From Verminephrobacter eiseniae EF01-2 (lineage in GTDB: Bacteria; Pseudomonadota; Gammaproteobacteria; Burkholderiales; Burkholderiaceae_C): a stretch of DNA of 64,000 nucleotides. How positions within the stretch are numbered: position 1 is the stretch's first letter; each line of letters starts with the position of its first letter. This document shows positions 56,032-63,688 of the stretch, piece after piece. A program made the translations under genes and the position numbers. The stretch spans positions 682,001 to 746,000 of the forward strand of contig NC_008786.1 in assembly GCF_000015565.1 (NCBI RefSeq). The letters are read 5' to 3'. The notes beneath the pieces were generated by a model that worked only from the letters and a program-made list of their open reading frames with translations, was not told the DNA's origin and searched no databases.

Positions 56032-56693
56032 AAACCACCGAAGCGCTTTCGGCACTGTCCCCTGGAAACGGCGCTGCCGGCGGCTTGCCTCGTGGCGGTC
56101 TTTGTGACGGCCTGACGGCTCAGGGTGGGATATCCCGAAAGGCTGCTCGATCTGCGCGACGTTGGCGCAGACCCCGCGCAAGTCGGCGCACAACGGCGCC
56201 AGCACCGCATGGTGTGCGGTGGTATCGAACTTGCGCTTCGGTGATTGCCGTACTCGTGGACATTGATGAAATGCGTTCTGGCGATACTGCCCCGCCAGAC
56301 TTTGTGCCATTTGCCGTGCTTCTCGTTCTTGAATGCCATCGTCAATGAATCCTCTGGTGCAACGCAACATCGGATTGGCCAACGTCAACGGAAGAACCCA
56401 AGGAAATCGCCGCGCAGGATCGTCGAAGAGCCACTTGCGCTCTTTTGGCGGGCTGCCCAAAAGGGGACATAATCGGGCGGCTGTTCGCCAAGGCAAGGAA
56501 AGAAAAACCCTTGTCCTGACTGGCAGTCGGGGATCGGGTGCCTGACTCTTTGGTTTGTCACTTTCCCCGCTCCGGATTTGCAACGGGGAGCCCAGGCACG
56601 CTTTTTCTCCGGTGATGCAGGGGATGAACCCGATTGCGGACAAGGCATTGCCCGGCTCAGGCCCTTGCGCTGCTCCAGGCCTGTGCAGCCAGC
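56032..56693. other. 662-bp interval with possible mobile-element debris
   Basis: No intact gene. On the minus strand 56230–56345 translates to a stretch (AFKNEKHGKWHKVWRGSIAR) with a plausible protein-like composition but with no start-to-stop gene around it. It may be the relic of a transposase; I cannot name the family. Confidence 0.35.
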
Positions 56694-56785
56694 GCCCCGA
56701 TGGTGGAATTGGTAGACACTGCGGACTTAAAATCCGCCGCTTCCTGAAAAGGGGCGTGCCGGTTCAACCCCGGCTCGGGGCACCA
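56694..56785 (+). tRNA. tRNA-Leu (anticodon UAA)
   Basis: Acceptor GCCCCGA pairs with TCGGGGC. The anticodon stem-loop GCGGA–CTTAAAA–TCCGC carries the anticodon TAA. A long class II variable arm (CGCTTCCTGAAAAGGGGCG region) and a GGTTCAACC T loop follow. The 3' CCA is encoded. Total length is 92 nt, normal for tRNA-Leu. Confidence 0.95.
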
Positions 56786-57478
56786 ATCAAGTGTTTCGGC
56801 GTGCGCGCCCATTGCGCAAAACCACACGAATCAATGGGTTGGAGCGCAATGGATTGAAGCGCTCCGGTCGGGGATGGAATGCGCCGGGTGCAGATGTTCT
56901 TGCCCGTCATTGCCCGCTATTACCCGGCAGGGCCGATGCCATCGGCCGTGGCCGGCTGATCGTTGCCACCTGGCCGAAGTCCGCCGCAAAGCAGCGCCAG
57001 AACGTCCCGCCAGCCCGCTCACGCACCCGCTGGCGCAGCATGTCGTCGTGCCATCGATCAGGGCCGCAAAAGCGGGGCCGTGACAGCGGGGCCGTGACAG
57101 CGGTCACCGGCGCACCCAATGGTCAGGCGACGGCCTTCGTTTCCTTGAACGACGAAGTCGATGCGGTCGCCGCCGCAGCGAACCTGTGGGTGCGCGCGAA
57201 ATCCCCGTTGCATGGGCACGCCGAACATCTCCGGTGCGAAGCCCGACTCGCCACATTTGGGGCTCGCAGACAACGGCAGCGAGTTCGAGGCCGGGCCCGC
57301 CCAGAGTGTCCTCGACGACGGCGCAGTGCGATGGCTGACATGCCCCCCAGCGCCCCGTGATGCATGCCCGAAGCCGAACGCTTGAGCCGAGCGGTCCGGG
57401 AAAAATTCATCAAGTTCAACAAAACATGTTGCATGACGGTCATTTACCCGGTAGTGTTCGCCCAACCAGGAGAACAGG
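56786..57478. other. 693-bp interval upstream of the microcompartment locus
   Basis: No complete gene. A plus-strand stretch near 57260–57300 reads LADNGSEFEAGPAQSVLDD, which recalls the DDE-transposase 'DNGSEF' block, but the surrounding frame is not transposase-like. The last 80 bases contain a palindrome (AACATGTT at 57422–57429) and the ribosome site of the first BMC gene. Confidence 0.4.
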
Positions 57479-58765
57479 GTGTTCGATTACGGGTTTTTCC
57501 GCTTTGAGAGCAAAGAGGATTTGTACGCCAAGGCTGCGGCGTTCTGGAATCCGGGCAAGGTCAAGCTCTGGCGTGATGCTGGCACTGACCTGGTCATCGA
57601 CCGGCGTGAAGGCTACTTTCTGTACGACATGTCAGGCAAGCGCCTGATCGACCTGCATCTGAACGGGGGCACCTACAACTTCGGGCACCGCAACCCGGAA
57701 CTGGTGGCCACGCTGAAGTCTGCGCTCGACTACTTCGACATGGGAAACCATTGGTTTCCCTCTGTCGCGCGGGCTGCTTTTGCTGAAAAACTGGTGGGCA
57801 CGGCTCCCGGGATGGACTACGCCTTGCTCGGCGCCGGTGGCGCCGAAGCCGTGGAAATCGCGATCAAGTCTGCCCGATTTGCCACACAACGGCGCAAGAT
57901 CGTGTCCATCGTCAAGGGCTACCACGGGCATTCGGGGTTGTCCGTGGCCACCGGCGATGAGCGCTTTTCCAAGATATTCCTTTCCGATCGGCCCGATGAG
58001 TTCAGCCAGGTTCCTTTCAACGACCTCGACGCGCTGGAAGCGGTGCTGCGCAAGCGCGATGTGGCGGCTTTCATCATCGAGACCATCCCCGCCACCTACG
58101 GCTTTCCGATGCCCAAGGATGGCTATCTGCAAGCCTGCCAAAACCTGTGCCGCAAGTACGGCGCGATGTACATCGCCGATGAGGTCCAGACCGGTTTGAT
58201 GCGCACCGGAATCATGTGGGGGTGGCAGTCCTACGGATTGCAGCCTGACATGTTTGTCACGGCCAAGGGCCTGGGCGGGGGCGTCTACCCCATCAGCGCC
58301 TGCGTGGCCACCGAGCAGTGCGCGGCTTGGCAGAAGCAGGATGGCGCGGCCCATATCAGCACCGCCGGCGGGTCGGAACTGGGGTGCGTGGTCGCCTATC
58401 AAGTCCTGAACATGCTGGAGCGGCCTGCGCTCGTCTCCAACGTGCATTACGTCGCCGAGTTCTTCGCGCAAGCCTTTGCGCAATCGATGGCGGTGCACAG
58501 CGATATCTTTGTCGGGGTGCGCCAGCGCGGCGTCATTCTGGGGCTGGAATTCGATCATCCCGAGGGCGCGGTGGCGGTGTCACGGGCGCTGTATGAGCAC
58601 GGCATCTGGGCCATCTTCTCGTCGCTGGACAAGCGGGTGTTGCAGTTCAAGCCGGGGGTCTTGTTGACGGCGCCGTTGTGCCAGGAAATCGTCGATCGCT
58701 TCGACGCTGCGATGCCGCGTGCGCGCGAGCTGCTGCGCAACGCGCGGCGAGAGGCTCAGGCATGA
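57479..58765 (+). CDS. class III PLP enzyme (aminotransferase/phospho-lyase fold) of the BMC locus
   Basis: A 428-residue fold-type I PLP enzyme. The PLP lysine lies in VTAKGLGGGVYPIS (Lys ~263), preceded by YIADEVQTGLMRTG; the cofactor-phosphate loop is LLGAGGAEAVEIAIKSARFA. In aminoacetone-type microcompartments a homologue acts as a phospho-lyase on phosphorylated 1-amino-2-propanol, releasing propionaldehyde, ammonia and phosphate. That role is inferred from context. A GTG start has AGGAG 8 bases upstream. The stop overlaps the next ATG (ATGA). Confidence 0.85.
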   Translation: MFDYGFFRFESKEDLYAKAAAFWNPGKVKLWRDAGTDLVIDRREGYFLYDMSGKRLIDLHLNGGTYNFGHRNPELVATLKSALDYFDMGNHWFPSVARAAFAEKLVGTAPGMDYALLGAGGAEAVEIAIKSARFATQRRKIVSIVKGYHGHSGLSVATGDERFSKIFLSDRPDEFSQVPFNDLDALEAVLRKRDVAAFIIETIPATYGFPMPKDGYLQACQNLCRKYGAMYIADEVQTGLMRTGIMWGWQSYGLQPDMFVTAKGLGGGVYPISACVATEQCAAWQKQDGAAHISTAGGSELGCVVAYQVLNMLERPALVSNVHYVAEFFAQAFAQSMAVHSDIFVGVRQRGVILGLEFDHPEGAVAVSRALYEHGIWAIFSSLDKRVLQFKPGVLLTAPLCQEIVDRFDAAMPRARELLRNARREAQA

Positions 58766-60363
58766 GAAAGATGCACGAGTTCATGCAGCAAGAACAAGCC
58801 AGACTGGTGGTGCCCGATCAGGACCTCGCTTGCGGGCTGCTCCAGCTCGATCGCGCCGAATGGGCGGCCAGGGACTTTGCCCAATTCGACCGTGAGCAGG
58901 TGCTTCGGGTTGCCGAGGCCGTTGCCAAGGCGGCTCATGACAACGCGGCGTTTTACGCCGAATGGGCGGTGCGGGAAACTGGCTACGGGGTGGTCGAGCA
59001 CAAACAAAAAAAGAACGAGTCGGTCGCTTACCCGTTGCTGGACTTCTATCGCGACCTCGACTTGGTACACCCCCGCGTGGACGAAGCCCGCAAGATGGTC
59101 GAGATTCCCAAACCTGCGGGCATCGTGTTGGCGCTGACACCCGCCACCAACCCCGTTGCGACCGTGTACTACAAGGTCATGCTGGCGCTGCTCAGTCGCA
59201 ACGCCATCGTGATCAGCCCGCACCCCGCAGCCAGTCGATGCTGCAATGACGCGGCCAGAAAACTCGACGCTGCGGCGCATGCGGCAGGCGCCCCCCCGGG
59301 GCTCATCCAGTGCATAGAAAGGCCGAGCATCCCGCTGGTCGACACCTTGATGCGCTCGCCCCAGGTGGCCGTGGTGATGGCTACCGGCGGCGGCCCCATG
59401 GTGAGGGCGGCGTATTCGTCGGGAAACCCGGCCATCGGCGTCGGCCCCGGCAATGCGCCCGCCTACATCGATACCAGTGCCGACATGCGCAAAGCGGCAC
59501 GCATGATTGTCAGCAGCAAGAGCTTCGACAATTCGGTGCTGTGCACCAGCGAGAGCGTCTTGCTGGTCCAGCAAAAGGACGCCCAGCGTTTCGAGCGCGA
59601 ACTGCGTGCTGCCGGCGCACACCTGTGTCAGGAGCGCGAGGTCGAACGCTTGCGCGCTTACCTCTTCCCGGACGGCGACCTGAACCCCGCCGCAATTGGC
59701 AAAAGCGCCGTGTGGATTGCCCGCGAGGCGGGTCTGAAAGTGCTGCCTGCCACCCAGGTGTTGGTCGCCAACGTGCAGCACATCGGCGTCGACGAGCCAC
59801 TCACCAAGGAAAAACTGTGCCCGGTGCTGGCGCTGTATGCAGTCGACAGCTTCGAGCGTGCGACCCGGTCGGCGCAAATGATCTTGCGTCTGTCGGGCGC
59901 CGGCCACTCGGCCGCGTTTCATGGCAACGACCCGCAAAAGGCCCTGGACTTCGCAGCCCGGCTCAACGTGTACCGCGTGGTGGTCAACGCGCCTTGCGCG
60001 CAAGGCGCGTCCGGGTTTGCCACCCACCTGCCACCAACCTTCATGATCGGCACGGGCTATTTCGGCCGCTCCTGTGTGGGTGAGAACGTTGGCCCCCAGC
60101 ATCTGGTGCACTGGACCCGGCTGGCCTACAACAAGGACATGTCGGAAGTCTTCGGCGATTACCGCCATTTGCGCGTCACGGCGCCCGCAACGGGCAAGAC
60201 CCGCAGCACCGCAGCAACCCAAGCGGCGCCGGCGCGAGTTCAACCACCGCTGGCTGCCGGGACGTTGCCCACGCCTGAAGCCGCAGGCCAGGGCATCGAT
60301 CGCGACTTCCTGCGCCAGTTGATTGCGCAAGAGCTGCGCGAACTGGGTAGAGGCCACAGATGA
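58762..60363 (+). CDS. CoA-acylating aldehyde dehydrogenase with C-terminal encapsulation-like peptide
   Basis: A 533-residue aldehyde dehydrogenase of the EutE/PduP type that oxidises an aldehyde (here probably propionaldehyde) to acyl-CoA. The nucleophile is Cys261 in FDNSVLCTSES. Other motifs: ALTPATNPVATVYYKVMLAL and ATGGGPMVRAAYSSGNPAIG. After the catalytic domain comes a ~40-residue Ala/Pro/Thr-rich linker and then a short amphipathic helix (IDRDFLRQLIAQELRELG). This is the usual form of an encapsulation peptide that binds the shell. Its ATG overlaps the previous stop; its own stop overlaps the next ATG. Confidence 0.9.
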   Translation: MRKMHEFMQQEQARLVVPDQDLACGLLQLDRAEWAARDFAQFDREQVLRVAEAVAKAAHDNAAFYAEWAVRETGYGVVEHKQKKNESVAYPLLDFYRDLDLVHPRVDEARKMVEIPKPAGIVLALTPATNPVATVYYKVMLALLSRNAIVISPHPAASRCCNDAARKLDAAAHAAGAPPGLIQCIERPSIPLVDTLMRSPQVAVVMATGGGPMVRAAYSSGNPAIGVGPGNAPAYIDTSADMRKAARMIVSSKSFDNSVLCTSESVLLVQQKDAQRFERELRAAGAHLCQEREVERLRAYLFPDGDLNPAAIGKSAVWIAREAGLKVLPATQVLVANVQHIGVDEPLTKEKLCPVLALYAVDSFERATRSAQMILRLSGAGHSAAFHGNDPQKALDFAARLNVYRVVVNAPCAQGASGFATHLPPTFMIGTGYFGRSCVGENVGPQHLVHWTRLAYNKDMSEVFGDYRHLRVTAPATGKTRSTAATQAAPARVQPPLAAGTLPTPEAAGQGIDRDFLRQLIAQELRELGRGHR

Positions 60364-60971
60364 CCGATCTACGCGCTTGCATCTTCATCGATCAGCTACA
60401 GCCGCAGACCCTGGCCTACATGTCGACCTGGATGCGTGGCACCTTGCCGCGCGCCAAGATGGCCGCCCAAATCGTTGAAATGGCCCCCGGTCTCGACATT
60501 GAAGCGCTGACCGACGTGGTGCTCAAGAGCGCCGATGTGCGCGCGGGCGTGCTCGTGGTGGAACGCCAGTTCGGCACCTTGCAGTTTCACGCCTACTCCG
60601 CCGCCGAAGTCCATGCTGCCGCAGACGCCGTGCTGCGCAGCCTCGACAAACGCCAGGAAGAACTGGCTGCGCCAGCCATCCAAGCCTCCAGGATCGTCAC
60701 CCGCATCGATGATCAGCATGCCTATCTGATGAACCGCAACAAGATGGGCTCCATGGTGCTGGGCGGCGAAAGTGTGTACCTGCTGGAATGCCAGCCCGCA
60801 GCGTTTGCCATCCTGGCCTGCAACGAGGCCGAAAAGGCCGCCTGCATCAAAGTGGTGGACCTGCGCATGATCGGCGCCAGTGGCCGCCTGTACCTGGCGG
60901 GCACGCAAGCCGACGTCAGAAATGCGCGCGACGCGGCTGAGACGGCCCTGCGCGCAGTTGGAGCCGTCTGA
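60360..60971 (+). CDS. tandem-BMC-domain shell protein (BMC-T), first copy
   Basis: A 203-residue shell protein with two BMC-like halves. The first contains ALTDVVLKSADVRAGVLVVE then GTLQFHAYSAAEVHAAADAV; the second LECQPAAFAILACNEAEKAA then CIKVVDLRMIGASGRLYL. The order of elements suggests the permuted type that forms trimers with a central pore. It starts at the ATG overlapping the aldehyde dehydrogenase stop, and its final base overlaps the next ATG. Confidence 0.85.
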   Translation: MTDLRACIFIDQLQPQTLAYMSTWMRGTLPRAKMAAQIVEMAPGLDIEALTDVVLKSADVRAGVLVVERQFGTLQFHAYSAAEVHAAADAVLRSLDKRQEELAAPAIQASRIVTRIDDQHAYLMNRNKMGSMVLGGESVYLLECQPAAFAILACNEAEKAACIKVVDLRMIGASGRLYLAGTQADVRNARDAAETALRAVGAV

Positions 60972-61417
60972 TGTCAGAGTTGCGCGCGCTCATCCGCGAA
61001 ATTCTGGTGGAAGAATTGGCCGCACTGCGTGCAGCGCCGGCCGCCACACCCGCCTGTGAAATGGTGGATGTGCACAGCGATGAGGCTTTGATGGCATTCG
61101 CACGCGATCTGTTGGGGCGCGCGAACGACCCGGAATTTGTGCGCTGCGTCCAGTCCGGCCAGCACCGCTTCACGCTCGCGCCCACCGTGGCGCAGCCACC
61201 GGGTCAGCGGCCCGCGCCCGCCGCTTCGTTCACCCTGGTGGCGTCGGCCCCCGCAGAGGCGCCGCGCTTTGAAAAAGCCTTGGTCACCGAACGCGATGTC
61301 GCCGCCATTCCAAGAGACCAAAGCCGCATCCGGCTGGCCAGGAACACCCGGCTGACGCCGTTGGCCAGCGACGAACTTCGGCGCCGTGGCATACGCATCG
61401 AAAGGACTCAGAAATGA
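60971..61417 (+). CDS. uncharacterised BMC-locus protein with amphipathic N-terminal helix
   Basis: A 148-residue protein with no family I recognise. Residues 1–22 form a strong amphipathic helix (MSELRALIREILVEELAALR) resembling an encapsulation peptide, here at the N-terminus. Residues ~34–60 are acidic and helical (DEALMAFARDLLGRANDPEF), then a Pro/Ala-rich region. The C-terminus (RLARNTRLTPLASDELRRRG) resembles the 'TPxAxDxxxxxGI' tails seen in some BMC-associated proteins. It sits between a BMC-T gene (1-base overlap) and the vertex-protein gene (ATGA overlap). A cargo-scaffolding or adaptor role is inference. Confidence 0.75.
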   Translation: MSELRALIREILVEELAALRAAPAATPACEMVDVHSDEALMAFARDLLGRANDPEFVRCVQSGQHRFTLAPTVAQPPGQRPAPAASFTLVASAPAEAPRFEKALVTERDVAAIPRDQSRIRLARNTRLTPLASDELRRRGIRIERTQK

Positions 61418-61698
61418 TACGTGCACGCGTGAACGGCAAGCTCTGGTCTACCAGGCATCTGGACTCCTTGCCCGTGGGCGCGTTGCTGGAGGTCGAGACC
61501 GAATCCGGGGCCAAACTGATTGCCTTCGACCCGTTGGGTTGCGCCGAGGGCGAATCGGTCTTGGTCACACAGGGATCGGTGGCGGCGGCCTATTTTCCGA
61601 ACCGCCCTGTGCCCATTGACGCCCTGATCATTGGGTCTATCGATGAGGTCGGCACGAGCAGCATTGGAAAAACCAAATCACGGGAGAGCCTTGCATGA
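61414..61698 (+). CDS. BMC-P vertex protein (EutN/CcmL family)
   Basis: A 94-residue pentameric vertex protein that closes the corners of the polyhedral shell. It starts MIRARVNGKLWSTRHLDSLP and has the beta-barrel core segments LLEVETESGAKLIAFDPLGC and GESVLVTQGSVAAAYF, then PIDALIIGSIDEV. Length is normal for EutN/CcmL. The ATG overlaps the preceding stop. Confidence 0.9.
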   Translation: MIRARVNGKLWSTRHLDSLPVGALLEVETESGAKLIAFDPLGCAEGESVLVTQGSVAAAYFPNRPVPIDALIIGSIDEVGTSSIGKTKSRESLA

Positions 61699-61767
61699 AT
61701 CTCCGTGGATTTTGGCTGCATTTTTCGGGCACGTTCGTTGCTCGAATGACCTTTGAAGGAGAAAGAA

Positions 61768-62052
61768 ATGGCAAATCTGGCGATTGGAATGATTGAAACC
61801 AAAGGCTATGTGCCAGCACTGTCTGCCGCCGACGCGATGGTCAAGGCAGCCAATGTCGAAATCATTGCACGCAATGAAGTCGGCGGCGGACTGGTGTCCG
61901 TGGTGGTGCGTGGCGATGTGGGCGCCGTGAAGGCGGCGACGGAAGCCGGCGCTGAAGCTGCAGGGCAGATCGGCGAAGTCACAGCCGTCCATGTGATTGC
62001 GCGTCCGCACCCCGACCTGGCCAAACACTTCGAAGCGCTGAACGCCAAGTGA
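61768..62052 (+). CDS. BMC-H hexameric shell protein
   Basis: A 94-residue canonical BMC domain of the PduA/CcmK type. Diagnostic parts: [40 protein letters not shown] (pore loop GGG) and [20 protein letters not shown] lies 7 bases upstream of the ATG. It is the only single-domain BMC-H in the part of the locus visible here and should form most of the facets. Confidence 0.95.
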   Translation: MANLAIGMIETKGYVPALSAADAMVKAANVEIIARNEVGGGLVSVVVRGDVGAVKAATEAGAEAAGQIGEVTAVHVIARPHPDLAKHFEALNAK

Positions 62053-62095
62053 TCTGGCGGCCACGGGCATCGACCATCCCGTGCAGGACGAGAGC

Positions 62096-62722
62096 ATGAC
62101 CGAACTTCGGGTCTATCTGCTCATCGAGGCCCTGCAGCCCCAGTTTGCGGCTTGCCTGTCTTCGCCCACACGGGCCCGGGGCTACCCTGCGTTTGCCGGG
62201 CAAAGCTCGCTCATCATTGAAGTCTCGCCGGCACTGGCCATTCATCGGGTGACCGACCTGGCCTTGAAGTCGGCACCGGCGATGGAGCCCGGCATTCTGT
62301 ACACCGAGCGCCAGTTCGGGTTATTGGAACTTCACGCCGACAGCCTGGAAAAGCTCAACGCGGCAGGGCAAGCCATCCTCGACGGCATGGGCGCCAAGCC
62401 CGAGGATCAGCTCAAGCCGCAAATCCTCTATCACGACATCATTGAAAACCTCTCGGATCAGCACGCCATCATCCTGAATCGATCGCGTGAAGCCTCGATT
62501 CTGGTGCCCGGCGTAGCCTTGCTGATCTACGAAATGGCGCCCGCCTTGTTTGCCTGTGTTGCGGCCAATGAGGCAGAGCGCGCGGTTCCCCGCGCCGTCA
62601 TCAACGATGTGCAGATGATGGGGGCGACGGGACGGGTATTCATGTCCGGCAGCTTGGCCGAAATGCGACTGGCACGGGAAACGATCACCGCCAAGCTGGA
62701 ATCCATTCCCGGTCGCCAATGA
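62096..62722 (+). CDS. tandem-BMC-domain shell protein (BMC-T), second copy
   Basis: A 208-residue paralogue of the BMC-T at 60360–60971 with the same architecture: MTELRVYLLIEALQPQFAAC, VTDLALKSAPAMEPGILYTE, QFGLLELHADSLEKLNAAGQ, and later AVINDVQMMGATGRVFMSG. The two differ at many positions, so they are not a recent duplication. The ATG at 62096 was preferred to an upstream GTG. Pore properties may differ from those of the first copy. Confidence 0.85.
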   Translation: MTELRVYLLIEALQPQFAACLSSPTRARGYPAFAGQSSLIIEVSPALAIHRVTDLALKSAPAMEPGILYTERQFGLLELHADSLEKLNAAGQAILDGMGAKPEDQLKPQILYHDIIENLSDQHAIILNRSREASILVPGVALLIYEMAPALFACVAANEAERAVPRAVINDVQMMGATGRVFMSGSLAEMRLARETITAKLESIPGRQ

Positions 62723-62874
62723 ACACTGATATCGCCTGGGTCACTTTTTCCCGTCTGCCGGGATTCTCGCAGTTGGAAGATGCTCCAAGCAGGGTTCAGG
62801 ACTGGAACCTGTGAAGTCATCGATGGGTTGGTGCTTTCGACAAGTTTGCCATGGCTGCAAAAATGGAGATGTAG

Positions 62875-63636
62875 ATGCTGACTTCCATTAAAAATAAAAG
62901 TGTCTTGATTACTGGGGCAACCAGTGGCATCGGGTTGGGCATGGCCAAGGTGTTTGGTCGCCAGCAAGCCAAGGTGGCCATCACCGGGCGCACTCCTGAC
63001 AAGGTGAAAAGCGTAGCGCAACGACTCGGTGCACAGGGGATGCTCGTGCGTGGTTTCGTTGGCGATGTAGCGAACGCGGCGGCAGTTTCGACCCTGATGG
63101 AAGAAGTAGCGAAAGCCCAAGGGGGAATAGATATCCTGTGCTGTAATGCCGGTGTATTTCCGAGCGCAGCCCTTGGCAATATCAGCGCAGCCGATTGGGA
63201 TTTGGTACTCGACACCAATGCCAAAGGCTGCTTTTTATGCGTGCAGTCTGCATTGCCCTATCTTCGCCAGGCAGAATATGGTCGAATCATTTTGACCTCA
63301 TCCATCACCGGACCGGTCACCGGATATCCGGGATGGGCACATTACGCTGCAAGCAAGGCTGCGCAATTGGGATTCATGCGTACTGCGGCCATCGAACTGG
63401 CGCAGGACAATATCACGATCAACGCCGTATTGCCAGGAAACATCCTGACGGAAGGTTTGGCGGAAATGGGCCGTGATTATATATCCAGCATGGCGGCATC
63501 CATTCCGCTGAAACGCCTGGGTGCAGTAGAAGACATTGGAAATGCAGCGCTCTTTTTTGCCTCCCGGGAGGCCGGGTTCATTACGGGGCAAACGCTCATC
63601 GTGGATGGCGGACAGACATTGCCCGAATCATTGTAA
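62875..63636 (+). CDS. SDR oxidoreductase, probable amino-alcohol dehydrogenase of the BMC
   Basis: A 253-residue short-chain dehydrogenase. NAD(P) motif TGATSGIG (near residue 13), CCNAGVFPSA, catalytic Ser in LTSSITGPVTG, and YAASK. The C-terminus GQTLIVDGGQTLPESL is FabG-like. In RMM-type loci an SDR interconverts aminoacetone and 1-amino-2-propanol; assignment here rests on that context. Coding bases are slightly less GC-rich than those of the shell genes. Confidence 0.82.
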   Translation: MLTSIKNKSVLITGATSGIGLGMAKVFGRQQAKVAITGRTPDKVKSVAQRLGAQGMLVRGFVGDVANAAAVSTLMEEVAKAQGGIDILCCNAGVFPSAALGNISAADWDLVLDTNAKGCFLCVQSALPYLRQAEYGRIILTSSITGPVTGYPGWAHYAASKAAQLGFMRTAAIELAQDNITINAVLPGNILTEGLAEMGRDYISSMAASIPLKRLGAVEDIGNAALFFASREAGFITGQTLIVDGGQTLPESL

Positions 63637-63688
63637 CTTCGACTGCTCGATAACTCAATCCGGTGCAACACTCGATACAGGTGGCAAC

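Noticed and set aside
56230..56640. Possible transposase relic on the minus strand
   Set aside because: It is protein-like over a few dozen residues, but I could not identify a family or element ends.
57161..57385. Transposase fragment suggested by a 'DNGSEF'-like stretch
   Set aside because: Only one short block matches; the surrounding residues do not resemble a DDE transposase.
57479..58765. Calling the first BMC gene an ordinary aminotransferase
   Set aside because: The fold and PLP lysine are present, but the locus context favours a phospho-lyase. I left the specific activity open instead of assigning a gene name.
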